This document shows, piece after piece, positions 46,738-56,529 of a stretch of DNA of 64,000 nt. Positions within the stretch are counted from its first letter, which is position 1, and each line of letters opens with the position of its first letter. The translations under genes were made by a program, and so were the position numbers. The stretch is from Saprospiraceae bacterium (GTDB taxonomy: Bacteria; Bacteroidota; Bacteroidia; Chitinophagales; Saprospiraceae): positions 39,924 to 103,923 of the forward strand of contig JAGPCT010000009.1 in NCBI GenBank assembly GCA_018057925.1, in the 5' to 3' direction. The notes below the pieces were generated by a model. It had not been told where the DNA came from. It searched no databases and saw nothing but the letters and a program-made list of their open reading frames with translations.

Positions 46738-47080
46738 TTTTTCTAATACCTTTAAGTTCAAAATATTTCAATCTGATTTGTTCAGCTTTTTCAATTTCTT
46801 TTTCAGGTATTTTCCCTGTTTTCTTTATGATTCCATGAGTCGCTAAGACCAAGGTCTGTTGTTTATCTTCTTTGTCCCAAAAAGAAAATATTCGGAAATG
46901 TGTTTTGTTGAATAATGTTCTAAGCTCCCAAATTTCTCCTTTCAGCTTCTTAAATAGCGTATTATCATTATTAATTTTTGCTTTGTCAATACTGAAAATG
47001 ATTTTGTTCCGACTTTTTTCGTCAAGTTGTAATAAAAATTCCCTTGCTTCGGTCAAAAAAATCACTTCAAATTTATTCAT
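46721..47080 (-). CDS. HigB-type toxin (RelE/ParE superfamily)
   Basis: The protein has 119 residues. It has the RelE-fold pattern: FEVIFLTEAREFLLQLDEKSRNKI, then KKLKGEIWELRTLFNKTHFRIFSFW, then VLATHGIIKKTGKIPEKEIEKAEQIRLKY. The GIWELR/HFRIF block is that of the HigB and phage Gp49-like family. Such toxins cleave mRNA at the ribosome. It comes first in the pair, with the antitoxin overlapping its 3' end. Confidence 0.88.
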   Translation of the reverse strand: MNKFEVIFLTEAREFLLQLDEKSRNKIIFSIDKAKINNDNTLFKKLKGEIWELRTLFNKTHFRIFSFWDKEDKQQTLVLATHGIIKKTGKIPEKEIEKAEQIRLKYFELKGIRKNGNKK

Positions 47081-47334
47081 TTAACCTTTTGTTGTTTCCA
47101 TACAAAGATACAAAATAATTCCAATGAAAAATTATTTCGACAAATTTTATTTCGGAGACGAATTTTGTTGCTATTTGTTCAAACAGTTGGCACCCTTGCG
47201 TTCGGGCGGAATTTCCATCGCCAAACGTCAATCGAAGCCGAAAAGCTAAAATTAGTAAATAATGTTTAAACGAAGACGTTTACCACTTCTGACGCGAAAC
47301 CGCTTGTTGTACCTTCGGCCTTCTATTTCTCGTT

Positions 47335-50300
47335 TTACCATCTTTCAGGGTCAATAAATTTACGTTTACGCTCATCTTCGGCACTTCGCAATTCGTATTC
47401 AACCTGCCTTTTGATATATGTTTTTATGGGAATTAAATCAAGGTGGTTATTTGATTTTTCTGCCATTTCAAGAATCTTTTGCCATTCTTTTGCGTGTATC
47501 TCTCCAATTATAACATATCCACTATAAGTTCCGCCATTTCCTCTCCACCATATTTTCTCAAAGCTTTCAATTTCAGTATTCAAACTTAGATAGTGCAAAA
47601 ATGCCGTTTCAAAAAAATCTTTCATTGTGTGACGTATAACATTAAAAATTGGGTTCATCTTTTCAACTATAAGACCGTATTTGGAAATAAAAGTTAGAAT
47701 AAAGGATTGAGCTTTTAATTTCTGCTCACCATTAAGGTTTTGGAAAAATATGATTATCGGATGTTTAAGGATTCCATAATAATAATTATTCTCAATTATT
47801 AGAATTATGGACTGTTCAACTAATTCATTATTATTTTCCAAATCCCAAACAAAAGGAAACTGATTATTTGTATTGCGATTTAGTTGATACACTTCATTTG
47901 CGTAAAATGAAGTAATATACTCTAAAAGAAAATTGGGATTTACTTGAAGCAAAGCCTTTAACCCTTCACGACTAAAATCAAAATGATTACTTTTCTTTTC
48001 TTGTTGGATGTATGACTTTTTAAGTAAATCATAATCGTCCGCAAGAATTACGCTGTATTTTTCAAAAAAATGAAATGAAAGCGTGATTGTTAAATCCTCA
48101 TTTTTATTTTTCTCGTAAGCAATGGAAAGTATTTCTTCAATAATGTTTTTCTCTGTTTTTGTGTTCTGTTGTTCATCAAGATTTATTGAAAGAAACTTTC
48201 CAAAGCTTTCAAATTGTAAATAACAATTTCTGTCAATAGAGTTTATCGTCGCAAGTAATTCACTTTTGTAAAAACTGTCCGCAAATTCGGTTGGTAAACA
48301 GTCAAAAAATGAAAGCTGCCAATATAAATTGTAGTCGTGATTCCAACGTTTTATCAAATTCCATAGACGCAAAGTCCAATCAGATGATTTTTGAGCAATT
48401 ATTCGGATTGGTCTATAAAGCGGATTCAATCCGTTAGGATAGTTTTGCAATATGCTTTCCAATAGCTTGAAACCTAATTCTTCGTTCTTTAAAAAATTTT
48501 CCTCAACGATTATATTCAACGCTTGGTTAATACCCCAACAGTTATTTTCGCCAAGCGAAAGGGTATTTTTAATTGCGATGTGCAAAGAAGAAAAATCAGT
48601 TTCGTCCTTAAAAACAAAAGAAGTGCGAATATCTTGCTCTTTCAGTTTTTGAAACTCATCATAATTGTTGAAGTCATAATCTTGCTTACCTCTCAGAGTA
48701 TTCCAATCTAACTTTCTAAAATAATCATATTCTTTACTTGTGAATTTTACTTTAAGGTTTTGATAGCTTTTGTCTTGAAGTTTTTCTCTGTTTAACCAAT
48801 GAACAAAGTCATTTACAAAATGAATATTTTGAAAATTAGTCGAGTCAAGTTTGTTATCAATGAATGGAATTAGATGCGATAAATCAAATTCAAGAATTAC
48901 AGGAATTGCATCTCTAAATCCGGGTTTAAAATGAGATATAATTGAAAATACTTCTTTTGGATACGTTTCATAACTCTCAAAAAGTGTTGTCCAAATCGTT
49001 TGTCTAAAATCTTTTGTTATCTCATAAAAAGGAAGCGGATACTGATAAAATACGATTGAATGACCACGATCACTTTTCGTGATTTGAAAATGATGAGCAA
49101 GGAATGTTCCCGAAAGTTCAAAGAATGCTTGAACGTAGTGGGGTTGTTTTTCCTTAAACTTTGTTATCAAAAGTTTGAACAACTCAACTTGTCTGACAAA
49201 ATTGTATCTTCGGTCGTCATCATCAAAAAGTAATTTTTCTCTTATTCTTCTGATAAGTTCAGGTAATGATTCTGGCTTTTTTCGGCAATATTCAAAAGCC
49301 AATTCTAATGCAGGAATAAAACTTTCAGTATAATGACTAAATAGATTACTAAGAAAGTCTAAGGTTTTATCTCTATCCCAAACAAAATCATTAATTTCAT
49401 ATTTTGTATCGTAAATTGGATTTGTCGGTTCAGGAAAGTTCTTGATTTTGCTATGAAAATAACATATCACTTCTTCTCTTTTATAAAACCAAAATAGATT
49501 GAAGAAGTCCAAAACCTTTGCTTCGTCTGAATAAATTGAATGAAGATATTCGTCTAATGTTCCGCTAATTTTTTTCAGCACACTATCATAACCAAAAGAA
49601 TTATTAGAAGGAATAATTGTATCTGAAAATCTTTTTTTCCATTGAGAGATATAGGTAAATAACAATGTTCTAAAAGAAAGAATCTCGTCTTTAATGAAAA
49701 CCTTATAGAAGAAATAAGTTGACATTACCTGCTCTGCAACTCTTGCGTGATTGTATTGGACTTCTACCAATTCTCTCTTTTCTAATTCATCAATAGCTTC
49801 ATTGAATTGGTAATAATCAAGTTCAAATGTTTTAAGGATTGATTCAAGTAACTCTTTATTGCTTCTGTCAATGGTGAAAAAGAACGAAATTATCCCAAGC
49901 GTTTTTATTAGTGTTTTATTGCCAAAAATGTCAAAATCTTTTATGAATGTTTTGAAATAAAAATCGTAGAGTTCAAATATTCTTTCACCCTCTCCATACA
50001 GAAAACCAACTTGTTCTTGCTTTGCTAATCTTGAAGCCATAACTGCAAGTCGGGCATTTCCGTCTGCAATTTCTACAATTCGTTTCTGATACTTGGGATT
50101 TTTTATTTCAAAAGAATCGCTGTTGATTAACTGTGTAATTTCTTCATCTGTAAATTTTTTGAGTGCAATAGTTTGATGTAAATAATCCAAACATTCATTT
50201 TCTACATCGTTCAACGCATAATCTCTTACTGTGATTAAAAGTTTTATATTTCCTTTTCTATTTTCTCTGAATACTCCCAAAATCTGTTTGAAATTTGGAA

Positions 50301-51123
50301 GTTGACGGTTTGCATCATCAACCAAAAGAATGTAATTCTTTTCTTGTTGCAAGTAGATTTTTAAATCTTCCGAAATGTCTTGGTCTTTTTTAGAAACAGC
50401 GAAAGCCGAAAAATCTTTGTTTGCCGTCAGAAACTTGTTTAGTGCTTCAATTGCAATTTTAGTTTTTCCAACTCCGGGGAAACCTGAAATTATCAGCAAA
50501 TCGTTGTTGGCCAAAATGGTTTCAATTTCGGCTAATTCAGTTTCCCTGTGCAAGAAAATATTATCTAATGGCGTAGAAAGTTTCCCTGCCTTGTTATTGT
50601 ATTCATCAACAAAATTTTGAAGTGGCGATAGTTGTCCTGTATCAAGGGGAATACCTAAAATATCTTTTGCAAGAATTAGATACTTGGAATAAATCTCCAA
50701 TGCCAACCAATCTAAACCAATTAATTCAATTCTGACATTTTTAGAATTTGCATATTGAGTAATGTCAGTTTCTTCAGCGACATCAAGTCGTGAGTTAAAA
50801 CAGATAATTATTTTGAAAACTTGATTTGTTGGAATACCTGTCTTTGTTGGGTCTAAGCATTTATCAATATCTTCTTTGAGTTTAGCAACTAATCCGTCTG
50901 CCTTGGTTGTATATTCTACATACCTTAAACTTCCGTCAGCAAGGCGAAAAAATGTATCAGGTGTTCCCTTCGTTGTTTTCTGTTTCCCTAATTTGCTTCC
51001 TGTTCTGTTGATACTCGCAAGCTCCTGTTCTCGTAATGCTAAATAAATATCACAAAGGTTTTGAAAAGCAGCACTGTCAATTCCTAACAGTTGCTGCTCA
51101 ATTATCTTTAATCTTCCGTTCAT
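47335..51123 (-). CDS. nuclease-STAND NTPase fusion, Avs-like defence protein
   Basis: The protein has 1262 residues. An N-terminal nuclease-like domain (about 1-160) has KGTPDTFF (D56) and YVEYTTK (E70), a PD-(D/E)XK arrangement with K74 three residues beyond the Glu. A STAND-type NTPase follows: Walker A GFPGVGKT (214-221), Walker B YILLVDD (264-270), and LLITVRDY as sensor 1, then an IADGNARLAVMASRLA helix. Residues about 520-1262 are a long helical solenoid, as in Avs proteins where it senses phage proteins. No TPR or LRR pattern is clear. It should be a cytoplasmic antiviral NTPase that activates the nuclease. Gene alone, 254 bp from the toxin gene. Confidence 0.75.
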   Translation of the reverse strand: MNGRLKIIEQQLLGIDSAAFQNLCDIYLALREQELASINRTGSKLGKQKTTKGTPDTFFRLADGSLRYVEYTTKADGLVAKLKEDIDKCLDPTKTGIPTNQVFKIIICFNSRLDVAEETDITQYANSKNVRIELIGLDWLALEIYSKYLILAKDILGIPLDTGQLSPLQNFVDEYNNKAGKLSTPLDNIFLHRETELAEIETILANNDLLIISGFPGVGKTKIAIEALNKFLTANKDFSAFAVSKKDQDISEDLKIYLQQEKNYILLVDDANRQLPNFKQILGVFRENRKGNIKLLITVRDYALNDVENECLDYLHQTIALKKFTDEEITQLINSDSFEIKNPKYQKRIVEIADGNARLAVMASRLAKQEQVGFLYGEGERIFELYDFYFKTFIKDFDIFGNKTLIKTLGIISFFFTIDRSNKELLESILKTFELDYYQFNEAIDELEKRELVEVQYNHARVAEQVMSTYFFYKVFIKDEILSFRTLLFTYISQWKKRFSDTIIPSNNSFGYDSVLKKISGTLDEYLHSIYSDEAKVLDFFNLFWFYKREEVICYFHSKIKNFPEPTNPIYDTKYEINDFVWDRDKTLDFLSNLFSHYTESFIPALELAFEYCRKKPESLPELIRRIREKLLFDDDDRRYNFVRQVELFKLLITKFKEKQPHYVQAFFELSGTFLAHHFQITKSDRGHSIVFYQYPLPFYEITKDFRQTIWTTLFESYETYPKEVFSIISHFKPGFRDAIPVILEFDLSHLIPFIDNKLDSTNFQNIHFVNDFVHWLNREKLQDKSYQNLKVKFTSKEYDYFRKLDWNTLRGKQDYDFNNYDEFQKLKEQDIRTSFVFKDETDFSSLHIAIKNTLSLGENNCWGINQALNIIVEENFLKNEELGFKLLESILQNYPNGLNPLYRPIRIIAQKSSDWTLRLWNLIKRWNHDYNLYWQLSFFDCLPTEFADSFYKSELLATINSIDRNCYLQFESFGKFLSINLDEQQNTKTEKNIIEEILSIAYEKNKNEDLTITLSFHFFEKYSVILADDYDLLKKSYIQQEKKSNHFDFSREGLKALLQVNPNFLLEYITSFYANEVYQLNRNTNNQFPFVWDLENNNELVEQSIILIIENNYYYGILKHPIIIFFQNLNGEQKLKAQSFILTFISKYGLIVEKMNPIFNVIRHTMKDFFETAFLHYLSLNTEIESFEKIWWRGNGGTYSGYVIIGEIHAKEWQKILEMAEKSNNHLDLIPIKTYIKRQVEYELRSAEDERKRKFIDPERW

Positions 51124-51205
51124 TCAAGATATATTAATTTGTGTAATTTATTTATTGGTCTTTTATTGTTGTAGGGTCGTCTTATAGGGTGAGGCACAAC
51201 GAAAG

Positions 51206-51304
51206 GATATCCGTAATAGACCAATTGAGGTGGTTTATTACGGATATCATCTCGATAGCTTTCGGGAGCATTTTGAATTTAAAGAAATTCCGACTTTTCG
51301 GGAA
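51206..51304. repeat. dispersed repeat, copy B, with a long palindrome
   Basis: GATATCCGTAATA (51206-51218) and TATTACGGATATC (51236-51248) form a perfect 13-bp dyad with a 17-nt loop. CGTAATAGACCAATT (51212-51226) and the 36-bp block at 51269-51304 match copy A at 9611-9689 (3 mismatches in the 36-bp block). There is no coding potential. It sits between the STAND gene and the outer-membrane barrel gene. Confidence 0.6.
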
Positions 51305-51390
51305 AACATCAAATTTTCAGAATAAAACGCTAAAAAGATTCAACCAAAATAAGCAATAGAAATGCTTAATTCGGGACAAGAATAATTTTA

Positions 51391-53058
51391 TTAAAATCTC
51401 AAACTAATTCCGCCCAACACATTGATTCCATAAGAAGGGTATTTGTACCACCTTTGATACTTAACGGATGCAATATTGTTTAAGCCTAAGAATGCGCCAA
51501 AATTTTCTGTGAAGAAGTAGTCACCCCGTACACTTAGGTCAAACAGTGGATTTAGGTTGCCAATAGAGCCGAAGCGATTGCGATAAGGACTTCCTGTGGC
51601 AAAGTTCAAATCACCTTTGAGTTTAAGTTTGTCATTTAATGTCATGTAGGTAGCATTAAAGCCAATTTGGAATGGAATGATGCCATAGGCTCGTGCCTGA
51701 ACTCGAGGCGATGCATTTTGTTGCAAGAAATTGACTGAAGTCGTTAGTTTCTCTAAGAAAGTTGCTGTCAATTCACCACCGATATAGAAAATATTTACAT
51801 CATCTTTAATAATGTCGAATTGCCTTAGGTCAACTTGTTGCTGAACAAATAAGGCATAATCTTTATTTGTTTTATAACCAACTTTTAAACGGTAGTTAAT
51901 GGCTTTAAATCCACCACCCACACCACCGTAGAAATCAAAATACTTGGTATTAAAAGGTCCATCATTGCCGGTTTCAGCGAATCTTGTATAAATAAATGGA
52001 TTTATTGTACTTAGTCTTTTAAAGCTATTTTGGTACTGATCGCCTCCGGCTCCTACAAATACATTGATTGAAGGTCCACTGATGTTTGCGCTGGCCTCAA
52101 TATCGGGGAAGAAACTCAATCCGGTACTGCTTACTAAATTGGCTCCCAATTTCACTTTAAAGATATCTCCATGGAAGGTGAAGGAAGGTTTCACATTAAA
52201 ATTATTCAATTTGTTCTTTTCAGTATCGCCATAGGTCAACAAGTCATCAGTAATCTGAAGTGTAAAATTGTGGCGGTCAGCAATCCATTTTATGGCTCCG
52301 ATGTCTAAGTTGAGACCTCTTTCGGTCGAAGCAAAGTTGTCTTTGTATCCATACATATCTACTCCTGCCCAATATTCAAGGTCTAAGCTGTTTTTCTTAG
52401 AGTTAAAGATTTTAATGCCGGCGCCTACATTAGTGAATTTACGCTTTGCAGGATCCCCCGGAAAGCTTGTATCTGCCGGATTGTATCCACCATAATACCT
52501 GAAGTTGTTTAAATCAACATTGACATGCCCATTCATGCCGACACCAGCTTCTAAATAGTTGGTTCCGCTTAGTCCAATGCTTGTTTCTGCAAATACTTGA
52601 TTTTCGCGGGGAGAGGAATAAATTCCATTATGATGGCCATATAAGTCAATGAAATAATTTTTGGTATTGGTGGAGGAGTAGGCACCTTCTACAAATCCGG
52701 CCAGAGGAAATCCTGTGCCGAGTTTGAGATAACCTTTATAGGACTCTTTCAACTTTTCTGCAGACATCGTCAATGGCTTGATATTGGCTACTTCTTCTTT
52801 GATGCCGGGTTTCTTTTCTTTGATTTCCGGACGAAGGTCATAGGTAAATACTTTTTTATCCGCATTGGTTTCAGGAAGTTTGCCTTGAAGCTGAAGTTTA
52901 TTAGATTCAAGCAGTTGAGCGTCATAGCTTTTGATGACTTCTACTTTGCCGGAAGGTAGATCAGTTTGTGCAAATGCCGCATTTCCCATACAAATGGCAA
53001 TCAATACTAAGGAGTTATTGAGCGTTATGTTTTGTTTAATTTTATGGATTAATCTCAT
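51391..53058 (-). CDS. outer-membrane beta-barrel protein, partner of the TPR gene
   Basis: The protein has 555 residues, with a signal peptide ending near AFAQ. A linker of about 100 residues is rich in Lys and Glu. The barrel starts at about 115 (YKGYLKLGTGFPLAGFVEGAY) and ends in LGGISLRF, a proper terminal Phe. The chain has the look of a TonB-receptor-type barrel without a plug. Together with the TPR gene, 78 bp upstream on the same strand, it forms a pair found repeatedly in Bacteroidota as I recall. Function unknown. Confidence 0.7.
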   Translation of the reverse strand: MRLIHKIKQNITLNNSLVLIAICMGNAAFAQTDLPSGKVEVIKSYDAQLLESNKLQLQGKLPETNADKKVFTYDLRPEIKEKKPGIKEEVANIKPLTMSAEKLKESYKGYLKLGTGFPLAGFVEGAYSSTNTKNYFIDLYGHHNGIYSSPRENQVFAETSIGLSGTNYLEAGVGMNGHVNVDLNNFRYYGGYNPADTSFPGDPAKRKFTNVGAGIKIFNSKKNSLDLEYWAGVDMYGYKDNFASTERGLNLDIGAIKWIADRHNFTLQITDDLLTYGDTEKNKLNNFNVKPSFTFHGDIFKVKLGANLVSSTGLSFFPDIEASANISGPSINVFVGAGGDQYQNSFKRLSTINPFIYTRFAETGNDGPFNTKYFDFYGGVGGGFKAINYRLKVGYKTNKDYALFVQQQVDLRQFDIIKDDVNIFYIGGELTATFLEKLTTSVNFLQQNASPRVQARAYGIIPFQIGFNATYMTLNDKLKLKGDLNFATGSPYRNRFGSIGNLNPLFDLSVRGDYFFTENFGAFLGLNNIASVKYQRWYKYPSYGINVLGGISLRF

Positions 53059-53136
53059 TGTTGTTCTGATATAATGTTAGAAAAACAGAATTTTTTATTT
53101 AATAATGTTGGATAATAATAACTACAATTATTTCCT

Positions 53137-56100
53137 TTATTTACCGCTATTTTCTTTCTTTTTCACGGCTTCAAGCTTGGCATTAGCCTCAGCTGAGATA
53201 TCTTTATCATCATGGAAATTATCAATGACCGCTTCCAAAGCGGCTTTGGCGTTGAGATAATCCTTTTTGTCTGTCAGAATATCAGCAGTTAAAATGAGGG
53301 ACTTGGCAACCCAATAAGGATAGTCATTGTTGGCTTCCATTGCTTCTTGAGCAAGTTCTTCGGCTGAAGTAAGGTCGTTGCGCATGTAATATATCTGAGC
53401 AACACGATATCTTGATTCTGCGGTTTGCTCATTTTCAGAATTTCGGATAACTTCATTGTAGCTTTCTAAGGCTGTGTTGTAATCTTTTAACTCTTGTGAA
53501 GATTTACCACGATAGAAGTTGGCAGATGCTTTTTGAGCTACTGAGGCTCGAGTATTTTTAATTACTAAATCAGCTATTCTTATTACTTCAGTATTGTTGC
53601 CAATTCTGTGGGCACTTCGCAATGCGCCGAGTTGAGCCTCAAATTTTTTCTCTTCTTTGGTTTCTACTTCAGCAAGAGTGGAGTAATATTGATAAGCTTC
53701 GGTGAAATTTTGGTTGTAATTATAACTTATTATAGCTGCTTTTTCAAGGGCATCTTTGTAATATTCACTATTGCCTAAAGCTATGATGGCTTTGTAGTCT
53801 GCCAATCCTTCCGTGTATTTCTTTAGGGTGGTATAACATTCACCTCTAAAAAAGATAGCTTCCATGCTATTGGCTCCCTTCGGGTATTTTTTAATATATT
53901 CGGTAAGAGCCGTAATAGCTTCAGAGTATTTACCTTCTTGATAATAGTTTTCTGCAACCTGATAAGCTGCACTTTCTTTTTCATCGGTACTTGCTTTGAA
54001 TCCGGGGAGAGATTCGGCATAAGCAAAGTATTCATCCGGCCTCTTCAGGTCGTTAATGTATATTTCTTTTATTGCTGTCAAGGCAGCATTAGCTTCATCT
54101 TTAGTGGGGTTATATTTAAATACTTCTTTATATGTCGCTAAAGCATTGTTGTAGTCATTGGTGTTGTAGTACATCAGTCCCATTTTTAGGAGTGCTTTAT
54201 TAACTAAATTGGATTTCTTGCCGTGTTCTTTGACGAGACGGTTAAGTGTGGCAATACCATCTAATGGACGATTCATTCCATCGTATGTTGTTCCTAATTC
54301 TAATAAGGCATCGTCAGCATAATCGGAATTTTGATAACGATCTGCGATATTTCTCAATGCATTTATTTTAGTGTTACGATCGCCTTGTAGTCCCGAAATC
54401 ATTGCTTTCTGAAACATTGCATATACCAGATTCGGGTAATTGCGTGTGATTGCGATGTCGTAATTTTCTTTTGCCTTGTTGTAATTGTTCTTTTTGAGGT
54501 AGCAATCACCAATCCTCAAGGTAATATCGGGGATTATGGCGCTTCCTACGTATGTGTCATCGGAAGCTTTGTAAGTTTTAAAGCCACTCATTGCCTGATC
54601 AAAATACTTCAATGCTTCATTGTAATTGCCTTCATCAAAGTAAGTGTATCCCAAGTCATAGTTGGCAGCTGCAATACTGGATTGAGGTGGAAGATTGTTG
54701 AGTCCCTTAGCCATCCCAATAAAAGTATTGAGTTCTAATCGGGCATTCTTAATATCCTCTTTATTGTACATTGCATCGCCGATAAAGAAGTGGGACAATG
54801 CTTTAATTTGCAAGTCAGAACCTGTAATCATCGCTTTTTTAAACAATAGCTGACATGCATCCCAAGAGCTTTGTGCGTGTAGTTGAACACCTCGGTAAAA
54901 TAACACTTTTTGATATGTTTCTGTCATTTTAACTGACTTGTCAGGAATGGATTCTAATAGTTTAATAGCCTTTTCATAATCTTGAGAGCTAACTAAAACG
55001 TCGCTGATTAATTCTTGAGCTTCGTTGTAAAATTTAGAGTCTGGTTTAAACTGTTGAAGTGTCGTCAATGCTTCTTTGTCGTAGCCCAGCTCAATAGAAA
55101 GTTTGGCATAGTTGAAAAGAGATTCTTCTACAACTTGCTTGTCGTAATCTTTGGTCGATGCCTTCTGGAATGCATTGCGTGCTGCATTTTTGTCATTTAA
55201 TTTAAGGTAAGCGTCTCCTGAATAAAACATGGCATACATACCCATTTCAGAATTATCGCCTTCTAAAGCTTTAAGATTAGTTACGGCTTTATTATATTCT
55301 TTAATTTTATATTGGGATACGCCAAGTCTGAAATAGTCTTCATTGGTTTTTTTAGAGCTATTTTCAGTATATTCTTCTAAGTACGGTAGCGCTTTTTCAT
55401 AGTCTCCTTTGCCGAAATAGGCTTGGCCTAACATCTGCCTTAATTCGGGTTGTTTCTTGATGTCTGAATCACCTAAAAGAGGCTCGACGAAGGCTATTAG
55501 CTCATCATACTTTTTTTGTGCAAGTAAGATTTGGCATATATGAGCAGGGACAACAGATTTATAGCGCTTACTCTGTGTCAACAATTTAAACGCAGCTACC
55601 GCATTGTCAAAATCATCTGTGTAATAGCATGACAGCCCATAATAATAGTTGGCTTGGTCATAGTATTTGTTTTTAATATTTTTTATAGCGCCAAACGATG
55701 ACTTTGCTTCCGGATATTTTTTCTTGAAGAACTGGGCATAGCCTTGTTTGAACTTGATTTCTGATTTTTGTTCGTCAGATAGAGTGGTGGGGTCAATCAT
55801 TGCATAAAACGAAATAGCTTCGTCATAATTTTTCCTGGAATAATAATAATTGCCAAGATCCATCACCGCTTCATAAGCCAAAGCGTCAGGTTGATTTTGT
55901 CTAAAATAGGTTAACATTACCATTTCTGCATCGGGTTTTCCGATACGTACTGAACTCTTTCCCATCATCAGCTTTGACTTGGCGGTGAGGAGAGTAACCT
56001 TTGGGTCGTTGTTGGCATCATCTATCTTGGATGAATGTTCAAATGCACTGAATGCTGCGCCATAAATCCCTTGGTCGTATAAGTCCAAACCACGCTCAAA

Positions 56101-56190
56101 TTCAGCAGTTTTCTCTGTAAAAACAGAGGTTTTTTGAGCGGTTAAAAAGCCTGGTATAAGTAATATCAGGCAAAAATGCAATAATTTCAT
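53137..56190 (-). CDS. large periplasmic TPR protein
   Basis: I start at the ATG at 56190 (1017 residues); the longer frame to 56229 begins with TTG. Signal peptide to about FLTAQ. The rest is made of about 24 TPR-like helix pairs with A/G-Y-F-x-K-x-D-Y-E-K-A-patterns, as in YDQANYYYGLSCYYTDDFDN and DYNAALESYNEVIRNS. It resembles the BamD/YbgF class of periplasmic scaffolds, but is far longer. No lipobox. It probably acts as an assembly scaffold for the outer-membrane barrel encoded next. Confidence 0.75.
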   Translation of the reverse strand: MKLLHFCLILLIPGFLTAQKTSVFTEKTAEFERGLDLYDQGIYGAAFSAFEHSSKIDDANNDPKVTLLTAKSKLMMGKSSVRIGKPDAEMVMLTYFRQNQPDALAYEAVMDLGNYYYSRKNYDEAISFYAMIDPTTLSDEQKSEIKFKQGYAQFFKKKYPEAKSSFGAIKNIKNKYYDQANYYYGLSCYYTDDFDNAVAAFKLLTQSKRYKSVVPAHICQILLAQKKYDELIAFVEPLLGDSDIKKQPELRQMLGQAYFGKGDYEKALPYLEEYTENSSKKTNEDYFRLGVSQYKIKEYNKAVTNLKALEGDNSEMGMYAMFYSGDAYLKLNDKNAARNAFQKASTKDYDKQVVEESLFNYAKLSIELGYDKEALTTLQQFKPDSKFYNEAQELISDVLVSSQDYEKAIKLLESIPDKSVKMTETYQKVLFYRGVQLHAQSSWDACQLLFKKAMITGSDLQIKALSHFFIGDAMYNKEDIKNARLELNTFIGMAKGLNNLPPQSSIAAANYDLGYTYFDEGNYNEALKYFDQAMSGFKTYKASDDTYVGSAIIPDITLRIGDCYLKKNNYNKAKENYDIAITRNYPNLVYAMFQKAMISGLQGDRNTKINALRNIADRYQNSDYADDALLELGTTYDGMNRPLDGIATLNRLVKEHGKKSNLVNKALLKMGLMYYNTNDYNNALATYKEVFKYNPTKDEANAALTAIKEIYINDLKRPDEYFAYAESLPGFKASTDEKESAAYQVAENYYQEGKYSEAITALTEYIKKYPKGANSMEAIFFRGECYTTLKKYTEGLADYKAIIALGNSEYYKDALEKAAIISYNYNQNFTEAYQYYSTLAEVETKEEKKFEAQLGALRSAHRIGNNTEVIRIADLVIKNTRASVAQKASANFYRGKSSQELKDYNTALESYNEVIRNSENEQTAESRYRVAQIYYMRNDLTSAEELAQEAMEANNDYPYWVAKSLILTADILTDKKDYLNAKAALEAVIDNFHDDKDISAEANAKLEAVKKKENSGK

Positions 56191-56229
56191 ACGATTGCTT
56201 TTGTTATTTTGTTCTATTAAACTGTTCAA

Positions 56230-56511
56230 ATGATGGTTTTTAGTATGTAAACTAAGGCGAAGATAAAAATATATTTTAAATATTAAGTATAAAATAAACG
56301 GATTGTGGTGATTATATGTTAGTTAATTATGGAATGTTTGATTCTTTTGTTGAAAGATTTTTTGTTAATCCCACATTTTGCAATAGCCTGATGTAGAATC
56401 GATGTACGACACGTAATCAGCAATCTTCGGTTTTGGGACACCTCATTTGTTAAATACGGGTTGAAAAGGTGAATATTAAGCTTATTTTTATTATTTTTAG
56501 CATTAAAATTT
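56230..56511. other. spacer of 282 bp between divergent genes
   Basis: It should hold promoters of the TPR gene and the type B-sorted protein. I see no consensus promoter or RNA. Confidence 0.4.
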
Positions 56512-56529
56512 TTGGAATCAAATGCAGTA

